The notes below the pieces were generated by a model that was not told the DNA's origin, did not search any database, and was given only the letters and a program-made list of their open reading frames with translations. Below, piece by piece: positions 22,718 to 33,642 of a stretch of DNA of 64,000 bases. Position 1 is the first letter of the stretch. The number at the start of each line of letters is the position of its first letter. The position numbers were made by a program, and so were the translations under genes. This DNA is from Effrenium voratum (lineage: Eukaryota > Sar > Dinophyceae > Suessiales > Symbiodiniaceae): contig CAUJNA010001224.1 in the NCBI GenBank assembly GCA_963377175.1, positions 1,072,501 through 1,136,500 of the forward strand. The letters are read 5' to 3'.

Positions 22718-22869
22718 CCATTTCGCCTTCCATAAGGCAGGCAGCTCCAAATCAACCCAACAAGTGGCGCCATTCAGCAAAGCCATCTTAAAGAATCCTG
22801 ATTCCTGAAGACTCAAACACTTGATCAAAGAGCGGAGAGCCATCCGTATTCTATCCAATTCATCAGGTC
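22718..22869 (-). CDS. Upstream exon of gene D (probable)
   Basis: The frame reads PDELDRIRMALRSLIKCLSL, then QESGFFKMALLNGATCWVDL and ELPALWKAKW. Acceptor ATTGCAG and donor GTGAGC are both good. Third positions are less GC-rich than in neighbouring exons. Its phase does not match 22483 directly, so an exon may lie between. Confidence 0.5.
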
Positions 22870-24855
22870 CTGCAATTTCGGTACCTATCATGAGCTGAAG
22901 TTAGCCAAGATGAAAGCCGCAAGCCTGGATACATTGTAAACGATGATCTTCCTCAAGAATCCCCTTCCGCAGCCATGCTGGTTGCCCGGAAGGCAACACT
23001 GCCCCACACCTACACTCAGCATGTGCGCCTGTCGCTGCATGCTCCAAGCGATGAGACGGTTGTCAAAGGACCACATCAGCGAACCGGCGCAGGCGAAATC
23101 GAACTGCTCAACCTGAAGCCATATCTCAGCCTCTTGTTCTTTTCACGTGTGACATACGGTTTGGGACGACCATGCGGTAAACATGTAGTAAATAAAGAGC
23201 GCACCTTTGTATAACGATGTATCACCCAAATCTCGACAAAAGTCCAGCTCAGGGATGTGTAAAATATGTGGCCCGGCCCCATAGGTCAAGCATGTATCAA
23301 CTTATATGTCAACCAGTCATGCCAGTGTGCAAAAGTAATGCAAGACTGCATACGCTTGTAAACCTAGTAGAAAGGATCTGGTTGGCATGGCAATCGTACT
23401 TCCGAACAGATTTGCCTGCAACGCGGCATAGAGGCTGGTAAACAGTTCTGCATAGCTACGGTTCGGCACTGCGCGAGGCTATTCTTACTGATACGACAGG
23501 CTTGACATGAAGCACAGGACGGGCCAGAAACCGAGCATTCCTGTGACCTCTGAACGCTGCATGCTTGACTTCTTCAGCCATGCAGATTAAATTACTGTGT
23601 TTTTGACTCCTGAACAAGCAATGAATGCCATTGCTCGCTTCGCGAAATAACATCAGCAACATCGGACGTGCTGCGAGCCAAGTGGTGGTACTGAACATAT
23701 TGCTCTTCGCGAACATTGCCTCTTCTGCCTGCCTCCTGCTTTCCGCCCCGACATATCCCAAAGTGCATCAGCCAAGCATCCAACCACTGGGCGAACTGCT
23801 GGGTCTCTTGCCTGACAATCTGGGACAACTGTGTGAAAACGGGAAACCACGCAAAGCTAAACAAAAGGCGGGACTTCGAAGCAAACTTTTTGGGGATAAA
23901 CATCGGCGGCCAACACTGTGTAGACCGTCAGCACGAAATCAGTTTAAATCAGCTTAAACGAGAGCTACCACCCAACCAACAAGTCTGAGCGCAGCAAATC
24001 AAGACAGAAACCAGGCGATCAACAACAAAGGCTTCATTCTAAAGAGATCTCCGCAAGGAGTATAACACTGCCGACAATGTCGATACATGCAGAGTCAAAG
24101 ACAACCAAACACAAAACCAAGCAAACAGATGGTTGGCTTCGGGTGAGCAAGTAAGTCGCCAGAAATCAACAGCAGTCACGTTGCTGTCCAATTTGAGTTT
24201 CCGGAGCACTGCAGTGATCAAGAGAAGTTTCGTTGTTTCGATAACAAGTACACCTCAAGGAAATCTTTGTTTCCTGCACAACAAACAACCCGTGCTGATA
24301 ATGTTGATTGCGGCTGCTAGTGTGCAGGTGCAGGTGCCCGATTCACTTTCCTGTTCTAGACTGTTCGAGACATCTCGTAGGCAAACACCATCACTCAACT
24401 ATGTGGTTGAGAACGCTGAATCATGGGCCGAACCATTCCTAGCATGTTTATTTAAAAAAAAAAAGAAAAATACAAAAAAAAAAAATTGTTTGACAACCCG
24501 CCTTATGTTTTTTTCTTTTTTAAGGCTCGAGGGTCGGGCTGAAATCCGAAACCCAGATTCCACCCATGCATATCCATTTTAAATTGGTTCAATTAGGGCA
24601 CCCAAAAATGGTGGTTTGCCTTTTGGCTTCCGTCAAGCCAAAGTGAATAATACTTGGCCCACATCTGCCGCACGCAGAATCATACCATGTTCAGATTTCT
24701 ACTTCACATTTCGTCAAGCCTAAAAATCCAACTTTCGCATTGTGGAGGAGACCCCTTCCGACGTTTTGAAGGGCACCTTCCTTCCACAAAAAAAAAGAGC
24801 CCGCGTGGCTCTCTCGCATGTGCTTCTTCCGTTTTCTCTCTGCGCGGGCCGAGGC
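22870..24855. other. No supported gene
   Basis: A poly-A rich patch at 24455-24485 and ORF-length frames without bias. Probably the intergenic space between gene D and the 3' end of the GH5 gene, whose last exons may lie here unseen. Confidence 0.45.
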
Positions 24856-24967
24856 GCTGGTTGAGGCAGGGCCCAGCCATGGAGAACTCCCCCACGAGCA
24901 CCGTCTCTTGGCGCGCGAAGTGCCGCAGCTGCTGCAGGTCCCAGGCGTAGGACTCCTTCGCCTGCTC
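24856..24967 (-). CDS. GH5 glucanase exon with catalytic nucleophile motif
   Basis: The frame reads EQAKESYAWDLQQLRHFARQ, then ETVLVGEFSMAGPCLNQRL. In GH5 exo-1,3-beta-glucanase relatives, the nucleophile Glu sits in a V-x-G-E-W/F-S-x-A motif; here it is LVGEFSMA. It follows a GAAAACGAG acceptor. The 3' limit is unclear, and the reading continues through NQRLGPRREK. It is the most downstream recognised exon of the gene. Confidence 0.65.
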
Positions 24968-25692
24968 CTCGTTTTCATGACCCAGGAATAAACCCGTCCC
25001 AGTAGAGGGGTGGGTTCCGAAACAAAGGTTGCTACCTTTTGGATGAATGGTTGCGACTGGCGCCCAGTACAGGTATGAAGGTGTGTATTTTTGTTGGCAA
25101 AGTTTTGCAGCCTGTTTTAGATAAAGGGAAATCAAAATCAAAGCCCCTCCTCCATTTGCAGACAAAATTAATTTGCTCCCCAGTTCCTATTCAGCACCCA
25201 TCCTGTCCTACCCTTGTGGACAGAGCTTGTTCCACTTGTTCAGTCCCCGCATGTCTGCCTATATTTCGCTTGTTGGCAGTTATAAGTTATCATCACCTTT
25301 TCTTCCAGGTGAGTTTCCTTTAGGTTCCCTGCTTGCACAACCTGAAACTTGGACCTACCTTGTTCATCACCTCACTCTCGGGCAGTCCCTTGGACCCACC
25401 AACCCGACCGACCAAACCGACCGAGCTCACCATATTGTTAACCCCGGATCAATAAACCCCTGGTTGATTGATAGGGGGGTGTCCCCTTTCAGTGGGGGTT
25501 CAGACCACTTTTGGAGGGAACACCCTCCCCCGTTCCCGCGCGCAGGTTGGGCAAAGGATTTGCAACCCTCCGAAGCAAAGAGCAGTTCAAAAGGGGCCTG
25601 AGGGCACAAACCCATCGATTCGTTGGGTTCTAAACACCCGGGACTGTGAAGCTGAGGCACTAAGCCGTTGTTCTGCGAGGTCCAAGTCTTGC

Positions 25693-25783
25693 CTTTGTCC
25701 GGGAAGTGGTACAAATGGGTATCCCAGAAGACCCGGCCGTAGGTCTGCTCCGGAAAGGACCGGCCGTCCCAGCGGTGCATCTC
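25693..25783 (-). CDS. GH5 glucanase exon (WDTHLYHF)
   Basis: The frame reads EMHRWDGRSFPEQTYGRVFW, then DTHLYHFPDK, matching the D-x-H-x-Y-x-x-F strand of GH5 glucanases that carries the catalytic His/Tyr. Acceptor GCTCGATCTTAG joins the previous exon in phase 0. The donor may be GCAAGA (GC-AG), or a later GTGCC that would extend the exon about 35 nt. Confidence 0.7.
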
Positions 25784-26129
25784 CTAAGATCGAGCGGAAA
25801 CTGAAACCCGGCAAAAAACCAACCTGGAAGCCACCGCAAAATCAGTTGGAATCTCGAAGCATGCAAGGAATCTCAGCAACAAGGCATCACAGGATTTCCT
25901 GTAACTGGTTTCTGGGGCCGCTAGTTTACAAACCAGATCGAACCCCCCGAAACCATGAAACTCAAGAAAATGGAGCGTTGTTGGTTTTCATGGGGGCGCG
26001 TTTTACAAACAAAGAAAACCCACACATATGGGTATTGTGTTCTGAAATAGGGGCGTTCAACAACTGGTGTTTTCCCGTTGATTCCCGCTGAAGCCATTGG
26101 GGCCATAAAAGGGTACCCTCAAGAACCAC

Positions 26130-26229
26130 GCGCCATTCTGCCCCAGTGTCGTAGGTCCACTCGAAGAGCATGATGGGCACTGAGGCATCTAAGAACTCGC
26201 GGGCTGCGAGAATGGCCTCGTGGTAGTAC
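26130..26229 (-). CDS. GH5 glucanase exon (YYHEAILAAREF)
   Basis: The frame reads YYHEAILAAREFLDASVPIM, then LFEWTYDTGAEW. The helix after the acid/base motif and the following beta-strand are GH5-like. Acceptor CCGAACCCAG is phase 2 and completes an Arg codon begun in the exon at 27115. Donor is GTGGTT. Confidence 0.7.
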
Positions 26230-27114
26230 CTGGGTTCGGAGCCATCGAAGCCGGGGGAAGCCATTGGAATTCTCGGATGGGATGCCTGACGTGGGCCGAT
26301 TCTTGCCTCGGAACCCTTGTAGCCAACATGGTGTATCACTTTTGGGCGAGCTTGGCGAATTGTCATAGGGACCCCAAGCTTTGCCGCGGTTCAAATGAGG
26401 ACCTGAGGAGCATGCTTTCCTTGGTTTGCTCCAGACCGGTGGATTGATTGAACTCGCTTCATCTGGGTCAACTTCGTAAACCAACAGGTTTAAAAAATGA
26501 GGCAAGCAGCGACAATCCGCGAGACCTCACAGGGGAGGTCTGAATTGGACATGTGACTCACTCGGACCGTTGGCTTGATCTGAAAACGCCTGAAGCAAGT
26601 CTTGCAAGTCTGGGCGAGCTATGTCACGTGTGAAACCTGCTGGGACAACACTCGTTCGCGGTGTTAGCTTCCAACCCCCGAACGCCATAAATGCGGCCTG
26701 CCCAAAGTGCAGAACCCAAACGAGAGACCGTCATCACGGTTGTCTTGACAGTCGGTGCAGAGTCGCTGTTCCAAGCCAGGGGTCTGACCAGTCCATCGAG
26801 GATTCTCGCACCGAGCCAGTTCGTCAAAAGCCCCAAGAATGAAATGGGTGGTAGCTGGAAACTTCCCAGCTTGTTGGACCTAGCAGCACATGCAGTACCT
26901 AGCCATGCTCTCCTCTACCCCTCGATGTCCACATTCATGTTCAAAGTCTGGGTTGATGTGATCAAGCCGGATCTAGGGCATTGCAGCCAGAGGTTTTCTC
27001 TGCCTTTTTGCAGAGGCCTCGCCAAGATGCGGGTTTCATCAACCGGGGGTTGCCTGAAAACAGGTGCAGGAAAAAGAAAAAAAAAAACAGCCCCAATTCC
27101 AGCAAGGTCGCTGC

Positions 27115-27190
27115 CTCAGGAATTCATGGCCCTCATCCGAGTGAAGGTGAGGCTCGCTGATGACTTGCACCCCAAAGAGGTTGCTCTTAC
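27115..27190 (-). CDS. GH5 glucanase exon with acid/base motif (ISEPH)
   Basis: The frame reads KSNLFGVQVISEPHLHSDEG, then HEFLR. It corresponds to the N-E-P-H strand holding the proton donor Glu, but Asn is replaced by Ser (SEPH). The acceptor is CGGCAGTCTCAG; the exon itself begins GTAAGAGC, which mimics a donor. The donor appears to be GC (GCAGCG). Phases fit both neighbours. Confidence 0.7.
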
Positions 27191-28432
27191 CTGAGACTGC
27201 CGTCGGGGCTGCCCGTGTTGAACGCGCTAATCCGCACCGTATCAGGTCAACAAGCATCTTGGTCAACGCAATGTGGATTGTAGATTGTCGTTGTCAGAAG
27301 TAGCTGCATGTGTCATGCCCAATACCGCCTTGCCCTACAGCCCAGTTTTTGTCAACACCTGGCTGCGGTCCTTGCCTAAAAGCAAGAGGAACGGCACCAA
27401 CCACCACGACAGCAAGAGCAGCGATAACAGCAGCGACATTGTACATGTTCTCCATCTGCCGGCCAGCAGTTAAACAAATGAAGGAAAAGTTAACCGACAC
27501 TACAGGGAACTTCAGGAACTTCAGGCTCCCTCCGCTGCCTATTCTGTAGCCCATCCGAACAAGGTCGTCCTTTAGATAAGGTTTTGGCTAGGTGCACGTG
27601 TTACGAGCAAACTGCAAAGCGACAGGATTCCGGAACTGGGTGCTATGTAGTTGGCTCTCATGGGAGAACAACCTTTGCCAGTTGCTACGTATGTTGAGAC
27701 TAGCCATTGAATCCAACTTCAAGGATCCGAACTCGCAATTCTTGAAGATGTCCGGAACTATGAATCAACCGAATGGGACCGCGCTGCGTTTACAAAACAA
27801 ATGTCATTTGTAGTATAAATTGACCAAATAATTGACGGATGCGGTCTATTGGAAGCTCACCGAAAGGTACCAGTTGATTGGGGTCCAAGTCTCAATTCCA
27901 GACCCTTGCTTTCGAATCTTCCACGGGGGTGCAGCCATAGACCAACACGGGGTCTCAAAAGTGTCGATAGGGAAAATATTCATGAGGACCTTTCGGGAGA
28001 GCCAAGAAGCCTCATAGCCATGTTGCTAGTTTCACATTTCATGCACTTAAGACCTAGTAGGTGGAAGCTTGTTGGAACCTTTAGCCTTCTTCACTGGCTT
28101 CGCTTTTCCGGCAGCTGCCATAGTTCTGTACAAAGTACTGTTTCGGTGCCATTGGGTGCCACCTTTCCAGGAGGCCTTGAGTTCCAGTGAAACATGCCAC
28201 CTAGCTAAGGATCACCTCAAAGGAAACCACTGGATATGGTTGACCAGCAAGCAAAGCTGACACAAACAAGGTACCACTCCTTGTGGCTTGCCTGGACAAC
28301 GCTGGTCATGAATTGGCAGAGTGCGAAACAAATCAGCTGCCTGTCCCAAGTTGCCAACACTGCAGAAACAGCCTTGAGACGGTATTGATGCAACGTCTTT
28401 CCTTTTCACGATGGCTCATGGCAAGGAGCTGC

Positions 28433-28484
28433 GCGCGTATCGCGCCATCTCGCGGACTGCCTGCACGGCCATCTTCAAATTGGC
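28433..28484 (-). CDS. GH5 glucanase exon (helix before ISEPH)
   Basis: 52 nt encoding ANLKMAVQAVREMARYA(R), matching the helix preceding the N-E-P strand. The acceptor is CCAGTGGAG. A GC donor (GCAGCT) gives phase 1, which the GT of the next exon completes to an Arg codon. Reading on without splicing would hit TGA after four codons. Confidence 0.6.
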
Positions 28485-29214
28485 CTCCACTGGCCAGTGA
28501 AGTAGCTAGTGCTCTGGCTGAGCCAGCTAGTCACCGAGCGAACTAGCAACACCCATACCCACCAGCGTTTGCGTTTAAGCAAGGGTTGTGCATGGTGCAT
28601 AGCACTGAACGTCAGCAACCTAGACTTTCCCTGCAAAGCTCACCTGTAGCTGGTCACAAATATATTCAGGTGCGTGTAGCCACGAATCAGCCAAACCTCC
28701 GCACCACCAACCCAAACCACTAGCTGTAAATTGGCTGCAATTCGCAAGTGGGAGGATGGACGTTGTTTGATCCGATATTCCCATGATTCAAATACACCTA
28801 TAATATAGTATGGTTTCCTCTGGTTCAACGTGTGTCTTGCTTCGATTGCCGTTAAATTAGATCCAAACAACCACAACTGCCTCGCTGTCTGTTCGTTATT
28901 GCCCAACTCCATAGTCACATATTGCGCTGGTAAAGACACACATATTTGATACTGGCATGACTGGTATGTGGAGAAATCGCAGCTCTCTGCCAAGCTACGG
29001 TGGCGACAAAAGCACGGTTTTGCAGCTGGATCGACTCCCATAAGTGAGGCTATAAACACAAACAATGCTCGTTCTGATACCCTGTGTACCTTATTCAGTT
29101 ATTATGCATTTGATTACAGCAACTGCGCTGGTGGTTGCGTTTCCCTTGCACCTTAGACAATGTTGTGAAATGTGTGAGTCAATGGCATCATAGACCAGGG
29201 GGCAATTGACACAC

Positions 29215-29335
29215 AGAGACACACAGACCAGACCAGACTAGAGGACAGGACAAACAAGGACAAACAGGACAGACAGGACTCACAAACACGCACACATACG
29301 AACGCACGTACGTACGCGTGCACGCACGAACTGAG
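29215..29335. repeat. CACA/GACA low-complexity tract
   Basis: An irregular tract of acagac, caggac and cacac units. Its Cys/Val/Leu-rich reverse ORF is an artefact. Confidence 0.75.
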
Positions 29336-29479
29336 AAGAACATACAATGTGAGGGCCACAAATTCAACAGCAAGGCACTTGGAAGGCTCAACCACAACCA
29401 AACCGCGCACGACACCACACAGCGCAAGAAAACATCTGGCTGATCTCATCCCGGCTCGCTAGTTAATCGCTCTTTTCAC

Positions 29480-29559
29480 GGCCTCATTCTGGAAGAAGCT
29501 CACATTCTCTTCGCCAGACTCGATGCAAACACCGCTGTGGATCTCCCCATTCTGGGATC
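29480..29559 (-). CDS. GH5 glucanase exon (GSQNGEIHSG)
   Basis: The frame reads GSQNGEIHSGVCIESGEENV then SFFQNEA. The G-S-Q-N-G-x-x-x-S-G block is a hallmark of the GH5 exo-glucanase group, following the L-D-L-H-G-A-P strand. Acceptor CCGTGACAG is phase 1, so an upstream exon must end with the first base of the Gly codon. That exon was not found. The donor is probably GTGAAA after GAGGCC. Confidence 0.7.
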
Positions 29560-29994
29560 CTGTCACGGCTTGCCCCTTTAGGTGCCCAAGGATTCACATA
29601 GAACCCCAAGAAGGCTGCCCAACTGGAAATTCCTTAGGTTTCAAGGCTGAATGAGTGCCTCCGAGAGGGCAAGACAGCGCAACTTGGTTGGGGGGTCGGG
29701 CGACGATCATTCAATGCAACAGTTCACTTGTAGATTGCACCTGGTCAATCAGCTCTAAAATGGCAATGCACATGTTAAGAACAATATTCACTAGATTCAA
29801 TCATTAGATCCTGTAGATCCTAGTGACCGCCCAGTCGCAACTTAGAACTTATAACAAGTTTGATGCTTGCTGTTTTGATGCTGAACCTCTCCTCCCCCCC
29901 CCCCCCCATGATTTCCGCTTGTTTGCGTCTGCAAGCCCTGCTACGAGCAGATTCACACCAAAGGGGAGGCGATATCAAACTTGTTAACGTCTCT

Positions 29995-30412
29995 GCAGGT
30001 ACCACGGGCGAAAGGCCCCGAATCGGGCCCCGAAGGCTCGGCAGCAGCTCGACCAAAGATGGCGCCTGCAGCTCTTCGCTGATGCGCAAGACGCGGCCAT
30101 CAGGAAGCAGCGCAGCCAGCGCGGGTCCACACCAGATTGCGAAGAAATGGCCCGGCACATTTCTGGGACGGCTTCAGGATGGGCAAGAGCCAGAGACAAG
30201 CTGGCGAGCTCCCTACCGCTAGGCTGCACAGCTGCCACTGTGACCTCCAGGTTGGCATCCTGCGAAAAGCTGAGGTTTGCAATGACGACTTTGGAGTCCT
30301 CGTTCACCCACTTCTGGCAGCATCCAACCGCTTTGTGAAATAAGGAAATGTCCGCTTTGCTGATCCGATAGCGGAACGCCACTTCTTCGCCGTCAAACAG
30401 CTCGACTACATA
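29995..30412 (-). CDS. Gene F exon 2: unknown protein with ubiquitin-like tail, frame break
   Basis: Starts after CAGTGGAG and reads YVVELFDGEEVAFRYRISKA, then DISLFHKAVGCCQKWVNEDS, then ANLEVTVAAVQPSGRELASL. The stretch from VTVAAVQPSG onward resembles the ubiquitin-like N-terminal pattern frequent in dinoflagellate proteins (G.EL..L.L....V..L...). Around 30130 the best frame shifts by one base: GRVLRISEELQAPSLVELLP continues in another frame. The break may be an indel, an assembly error or an unseen short intron. Confidence 0.5.
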
Positions 30413-30534
30413 CTCCACTGCACGAAAGCGGTGGTCGTGAGTATGATTAGGACCGTTAAATATCGCAAAGCTCTCGACGTTCACGGGCTAAGCCAGGAGC
30501 ACCTCCAGCCACAAATGCTTTATATGGGCTCCAC

Positions 30535-30825
30535 GATTGCAGGGTTCTGCACGAATTCCATCTCCCCACGTCCCCAGGCACGCCCATCCGCGTGCAAAGT
30601 GGACTGTTGGGCAGATCCGCCATTCTTTGGCAGCGCATAGTTGATCCCGTCAACCCCATAGATCTCAACTTGATATAGATAGATAGGTTTGAGAGGTGAC
30701 TCGTGTGACACTCGCAGCTTACTCACAGACTCCCATGTCAGGGTCCTTCCGTGATTTGTCTGAGGCCGCACGTACAGCACTGGAATGCCCTCTGAGTCTA
30801 CAGTCGACATGGCGGCACCTGCCAA
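30535..30825 (-). CDS. Gene F exon 1: unknown protein, start codon
   Basis: Opens at MAGAAMSTVDSEG (an alternative ATG lies five codons in) and reads IPVLYVRPQTNHGRTLTWES and YLYQVEIYGVDGINYALPKN. It ends at a donor inside ATC|GTGGAG, and the same hexamer GTGGAG precedes the next exon, so the split point within it is ambiguous but the joined frame is open. No family recognised. It lies between two exons of the GH5 gene on the same strand. Confidence 0.55.
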
Positions 30826-31849
30826 TGTTCAAGGGCTTGATAGGACTGGCTGCGACTGCCAAAACAACATAAAGCCATCAAGTGACTCAATCAGGCATCG
30901 CGGGCCACCCAACCAGTTGCATACACTCAAGCCAAGGTCGAGCTAAATTCCAACTGCCCAAACTGGAAAGGAGCCATGCAAGTGTGACAGGTTGAGGCCA
31001 GGGCGCTTGGTCCAAAGTTTCAGGATGCTCATTTCGCGCGATGGCGATCGGAGCACATGCTGAACATCTAGCTTCAAAGGCCCGGCCAAATGCAAGGCTT
31101 CTTTATGTTTCTGTTCAAGCCATCCAAAGAAATTATTCCAAACCTATCATACACAAATACTGGGTTGCTCACTACGCATACATTTGTTCCGATTTTGGGG
31201 ATGGCTCGTTCAAATTGACATCCAACGCAGTGCAAGCCATGTGGTTTCTGCTCCACGTGATTACATGCTGACTTTAGGCATGGGAAATCTGCTATACTAA
31301 AAGCCTTTGGTCCAGGAATCCAAATGCAACTGTCGAAATCTGGAACATAGTTCGTCTGGGCGCATCGATAACTTAGTTGGGCCAACCCTGGGCAAGAACA
31401 TATCGGCCAGCTCCTGGTACTGCATGTAAGTCAAGAAGTACTTGAATGCCATACCTCGGCACGCAGTAGGACGAGGCCCTTGCAAAAGGCCTTCAAGATT
31501 GGCCCTACCTAATCTGCGAGGACACTACCGTATGTCCAGGCTTTCTACAACTTGACTAATGCAAACGACTGGGAAGGAACCTTATGGTTGAGGTCCTGGA
31601 AAGAAGTGAGGCAGTCAAATGCCAAGGGAAACAAACAAATCCATGCGGCGCAAAGATTCTGTCAAGTAAGTTTGCAGTGTCGGCTGTTCTTGCCTAGTAG
31701 TCACCAAGCGTCACCAAACCACGGTCACGTCAGATTGACCACGCCAAGGAGGGTGGGGCCAACCAACTGTCTAAACATGTAATCAGCCTTGTTCAAACAA
31801 CCTGCTTGTGGTTCCCCTCAAAGGAAACATCCGGGTCTTGCTGAAATAT

Positions 31850-31977
31850 TTGGCTGTGGATCAAAAATATGTACCCGAAATGGGTTGCCCTGGTAATGGA
31901 AAGGACTCTAAAACCTGCGGTCCAATTCCTGATTTCAATTGACCCAATTCCTGGTGGTTTAATTTGACCCATACCCA
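31850..31977. mobile_element. Family II introner-like TIR element, copy at 31.9 kb
   Basis: Left end ggctgtggatcaaaaa and right end tttgacccatacccattt are imperfect inverted repeats. The element directly follows, in the minus sense, the GH5 exon at 32003-32155. A donor GTATGGGTC lies in its terminus. Confidence 0.5.
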
Positions 31978-32002
31978 TTTTGCCCAACGGTCTTCTCCGT
32001 AC

Positions 32003-32155
32003 CAGGCGCTTCTCAGCGAAGTGGAAGATCCGGTCGAAGTATTCCTGGTACTCCGCCGGCCGAGCGATGCGATGCAGGTTTCGCAGCCTCTCCTCACGCG
32101 CGGCGCAGACGCGCGCAGACGCGAGGCGCTGTTGGTGTGGCATGGGGAGCTCAAA
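32003..32155 (-). CDS. GH5 glucanase exon (EYFDRIFHFAEK)
   Basis: The frame reads FELPMPHQQRLASARVCAAR, then EERLRNLHRIARPAEYQEYF and DRIFHFAEKRL. The Y-x-x-Y-F-D-R-I-F-x-F-A-E-K helix precedes the VLLDLHG strand in GH5 exo-glucanases. Donor GTACGG is taken, with an alternative GTATGG at 31975 inside the next TIR element. The exon is boxed in by TIR elements on both sides. Confidence 0.6.
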
Positions 32156-32176
32156 CTTCCGTTGAGCCACATGACA

Positions 32177-32243
32177 CATACCTGGACCTTCCGTGGGCAC
32201 TTGTTTTTTGGAAATTTCAGTACAACAGGAAGGTCCAGGTATG
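32177..32243. mobile_element. Family III mini TIR element
   Basis: 67 bp with perfect 16 bp inverted ends (catacctggaccttcc and its reverse complement) around a short core containing ttttttggaaatttcag. It lies between two diverged copies of an exon-edge segment. Confidence 0.6.
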
Positions 32244-32284
32244 CCCTGGTGTGGCTGGCAAAGTGGGGAGGTGAAACTTCCGAG

Positions 32285-32428
32285 CCACATGGGTGTGGGT
32301 CAAAAGCCCGTAATGACCCCCATGTAAACATCCGATTCAATCCAACCACTAAAATAGGTTCTAAAATGGGTGGTGAATTCACCGAAAACCCCAAAGTGGT
32401 ACCATTGGTTTTGACCCACAGCCACATG
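32285..32428. mobile_element. Family II introner-like TIR element, copy at 32.3 kb
   Basis: Ends ccacatgggtgtgggtcaaaa and ttttgacccacagccacatg form strong inverted repeats. Read on the plus strand the termini are GTGTGGGTC and GACCCACAG, i.e. GT-AG. The core ccaaccactaaaatagg is the inverse of the motif repeated in the 3.9 kb copy. Confidence 0.65.
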
Positions 32429-32882
32429 ACACATATGCCCAAGGTCCTTCTAGCGGTCGCGGGACGGGTCATGTTCCATTGCAAAGAGTTGAAACCAAAG
32501 CCAATTGTCCTTCCCCGTTGGACAGCGCTCGTTTCCACAAACAGTACTGCGTCCACGGCATCTTCCAGAAAATTTGTACGTAACTTTTCTAGACCCTAAA
32601 TCACAATAGAAACAGCATATGTTCCGATCTGGGTGGTGCCGTGGTGCCGTGTGCCCAGACATTCACATTCATGTTAATAATACCTTTACTGGCCCCATTT
32701 GCTTTGCCATTTTCAAACTCACCGCTCCCTCCTGTGCTAGGTTGAGTTCAAAGTCACCCCACCACAAGAGGTAGGTTCAAGTGAAACTACCCCAGGTTCC
32801 GACATTGATCACACGCAGAAACAGTCCAAACAAATGACTCAACGACCCCAGCATTTCCCCATCCGGGCTCTTGGCAAGGTGC

Positions 32883-32994
32883 GCGGATGGCGTTGGTGGC
32901 GTAGACCCCGGACACCTCGGGGCCTTGCTCCGGCACCATCCAATTCCAATATCCGCAGGGCACTCGCAGCACCTCCACGCCGTAGCTCTGCATC
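32883..32994 (-). CDS. GH5 glucanase exon (GVEVLRVPCGYWNW)
   Basis: The frame reads MQSYGVEVLRVPCGYWNWMV, then PEQGPEVSGVYATNAIR. It matches the G-x-N-x-V-R-I-P-x-G-Y-W strand, with the substrate-contacting Arg. The acceptor CTCCTTTTCTGAG is strong; the donor is uncertain, perhaps GC (GCACCT). The next recognised exon downstream is 32003-32155. Confidence 0.7.
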
Positions 32995-33642
32995 CTCAGA
33001 AAAGGAGGGATCATAGGCTTCAAACCGCTCCCTTTACTAAGAAAAAAACCAAGAGCGGGGGTTGGGGAGTCCTATAATAGTTGAGAAACAAATAAATGGG
33101 TGTGTGTGTGTGACAATCGGGGACACCTCCGAAATCGCTGGGCTTGGTTTGGGCTATCTTTGCATTAGTTCCATAAAAGAGCCAGCTGCATGTACATGCT
33201 CTCGACAATTCCCCAAAAGATGCTCCCCAGCTTTGGGATTGCATGGGCTGGTTGCGCGCAAGTGGCGAGGAAGTGGCCCGATCGGGCGCTAGGAAGGATC
33301 TGGAATGAAATGGAGATGAAATGGAGAAAAGGGATGTCGCCAAGGTCACCTTTCGGGACCATAGCTAAAACGCTGGCGTCCGTTTGAGAAGCACCTCTAA
33401 ATGAGAAACCGTCCAAAGCTTTGACGACAACACCTGCACCGTGAGTCCAAGCTCTTCGCTCCTCATCTTCCGACACTCACACTACACATGCTTCAGACAC
33501 AATACCTGAAGCATGGTGGAGGTATGGGGTGTGCAAACAGTGTGTTCAGAGCGCTGTGGCTCTTTTGAAATTGGTTATTTGGTCTGATGTCCTCAAATAG
33601 CAGGCTGCTTCGCGATTGGACAGCAATGTGCCGGCGACTCAC

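Noticed and set aside
27330..27456. Hydrophobic N-terminus-like ORF starting MENMYNVAAVIAALAVVVV, minus strand
   Set aside because: It lies in the intron between two GH5 exons that join in phase without it, and the sequence is an AGC/CAC-rich low-complexity run. A signal-anchor exon cannot be excluded but is not supported.
30973..31050. Minus frame GLNLSHLHGSFP as the missing GH5 LDLHGAP exon
   Set aside because: Spacing and splice phase do not fit the GSQNG exon, and no donor is in the right phase.
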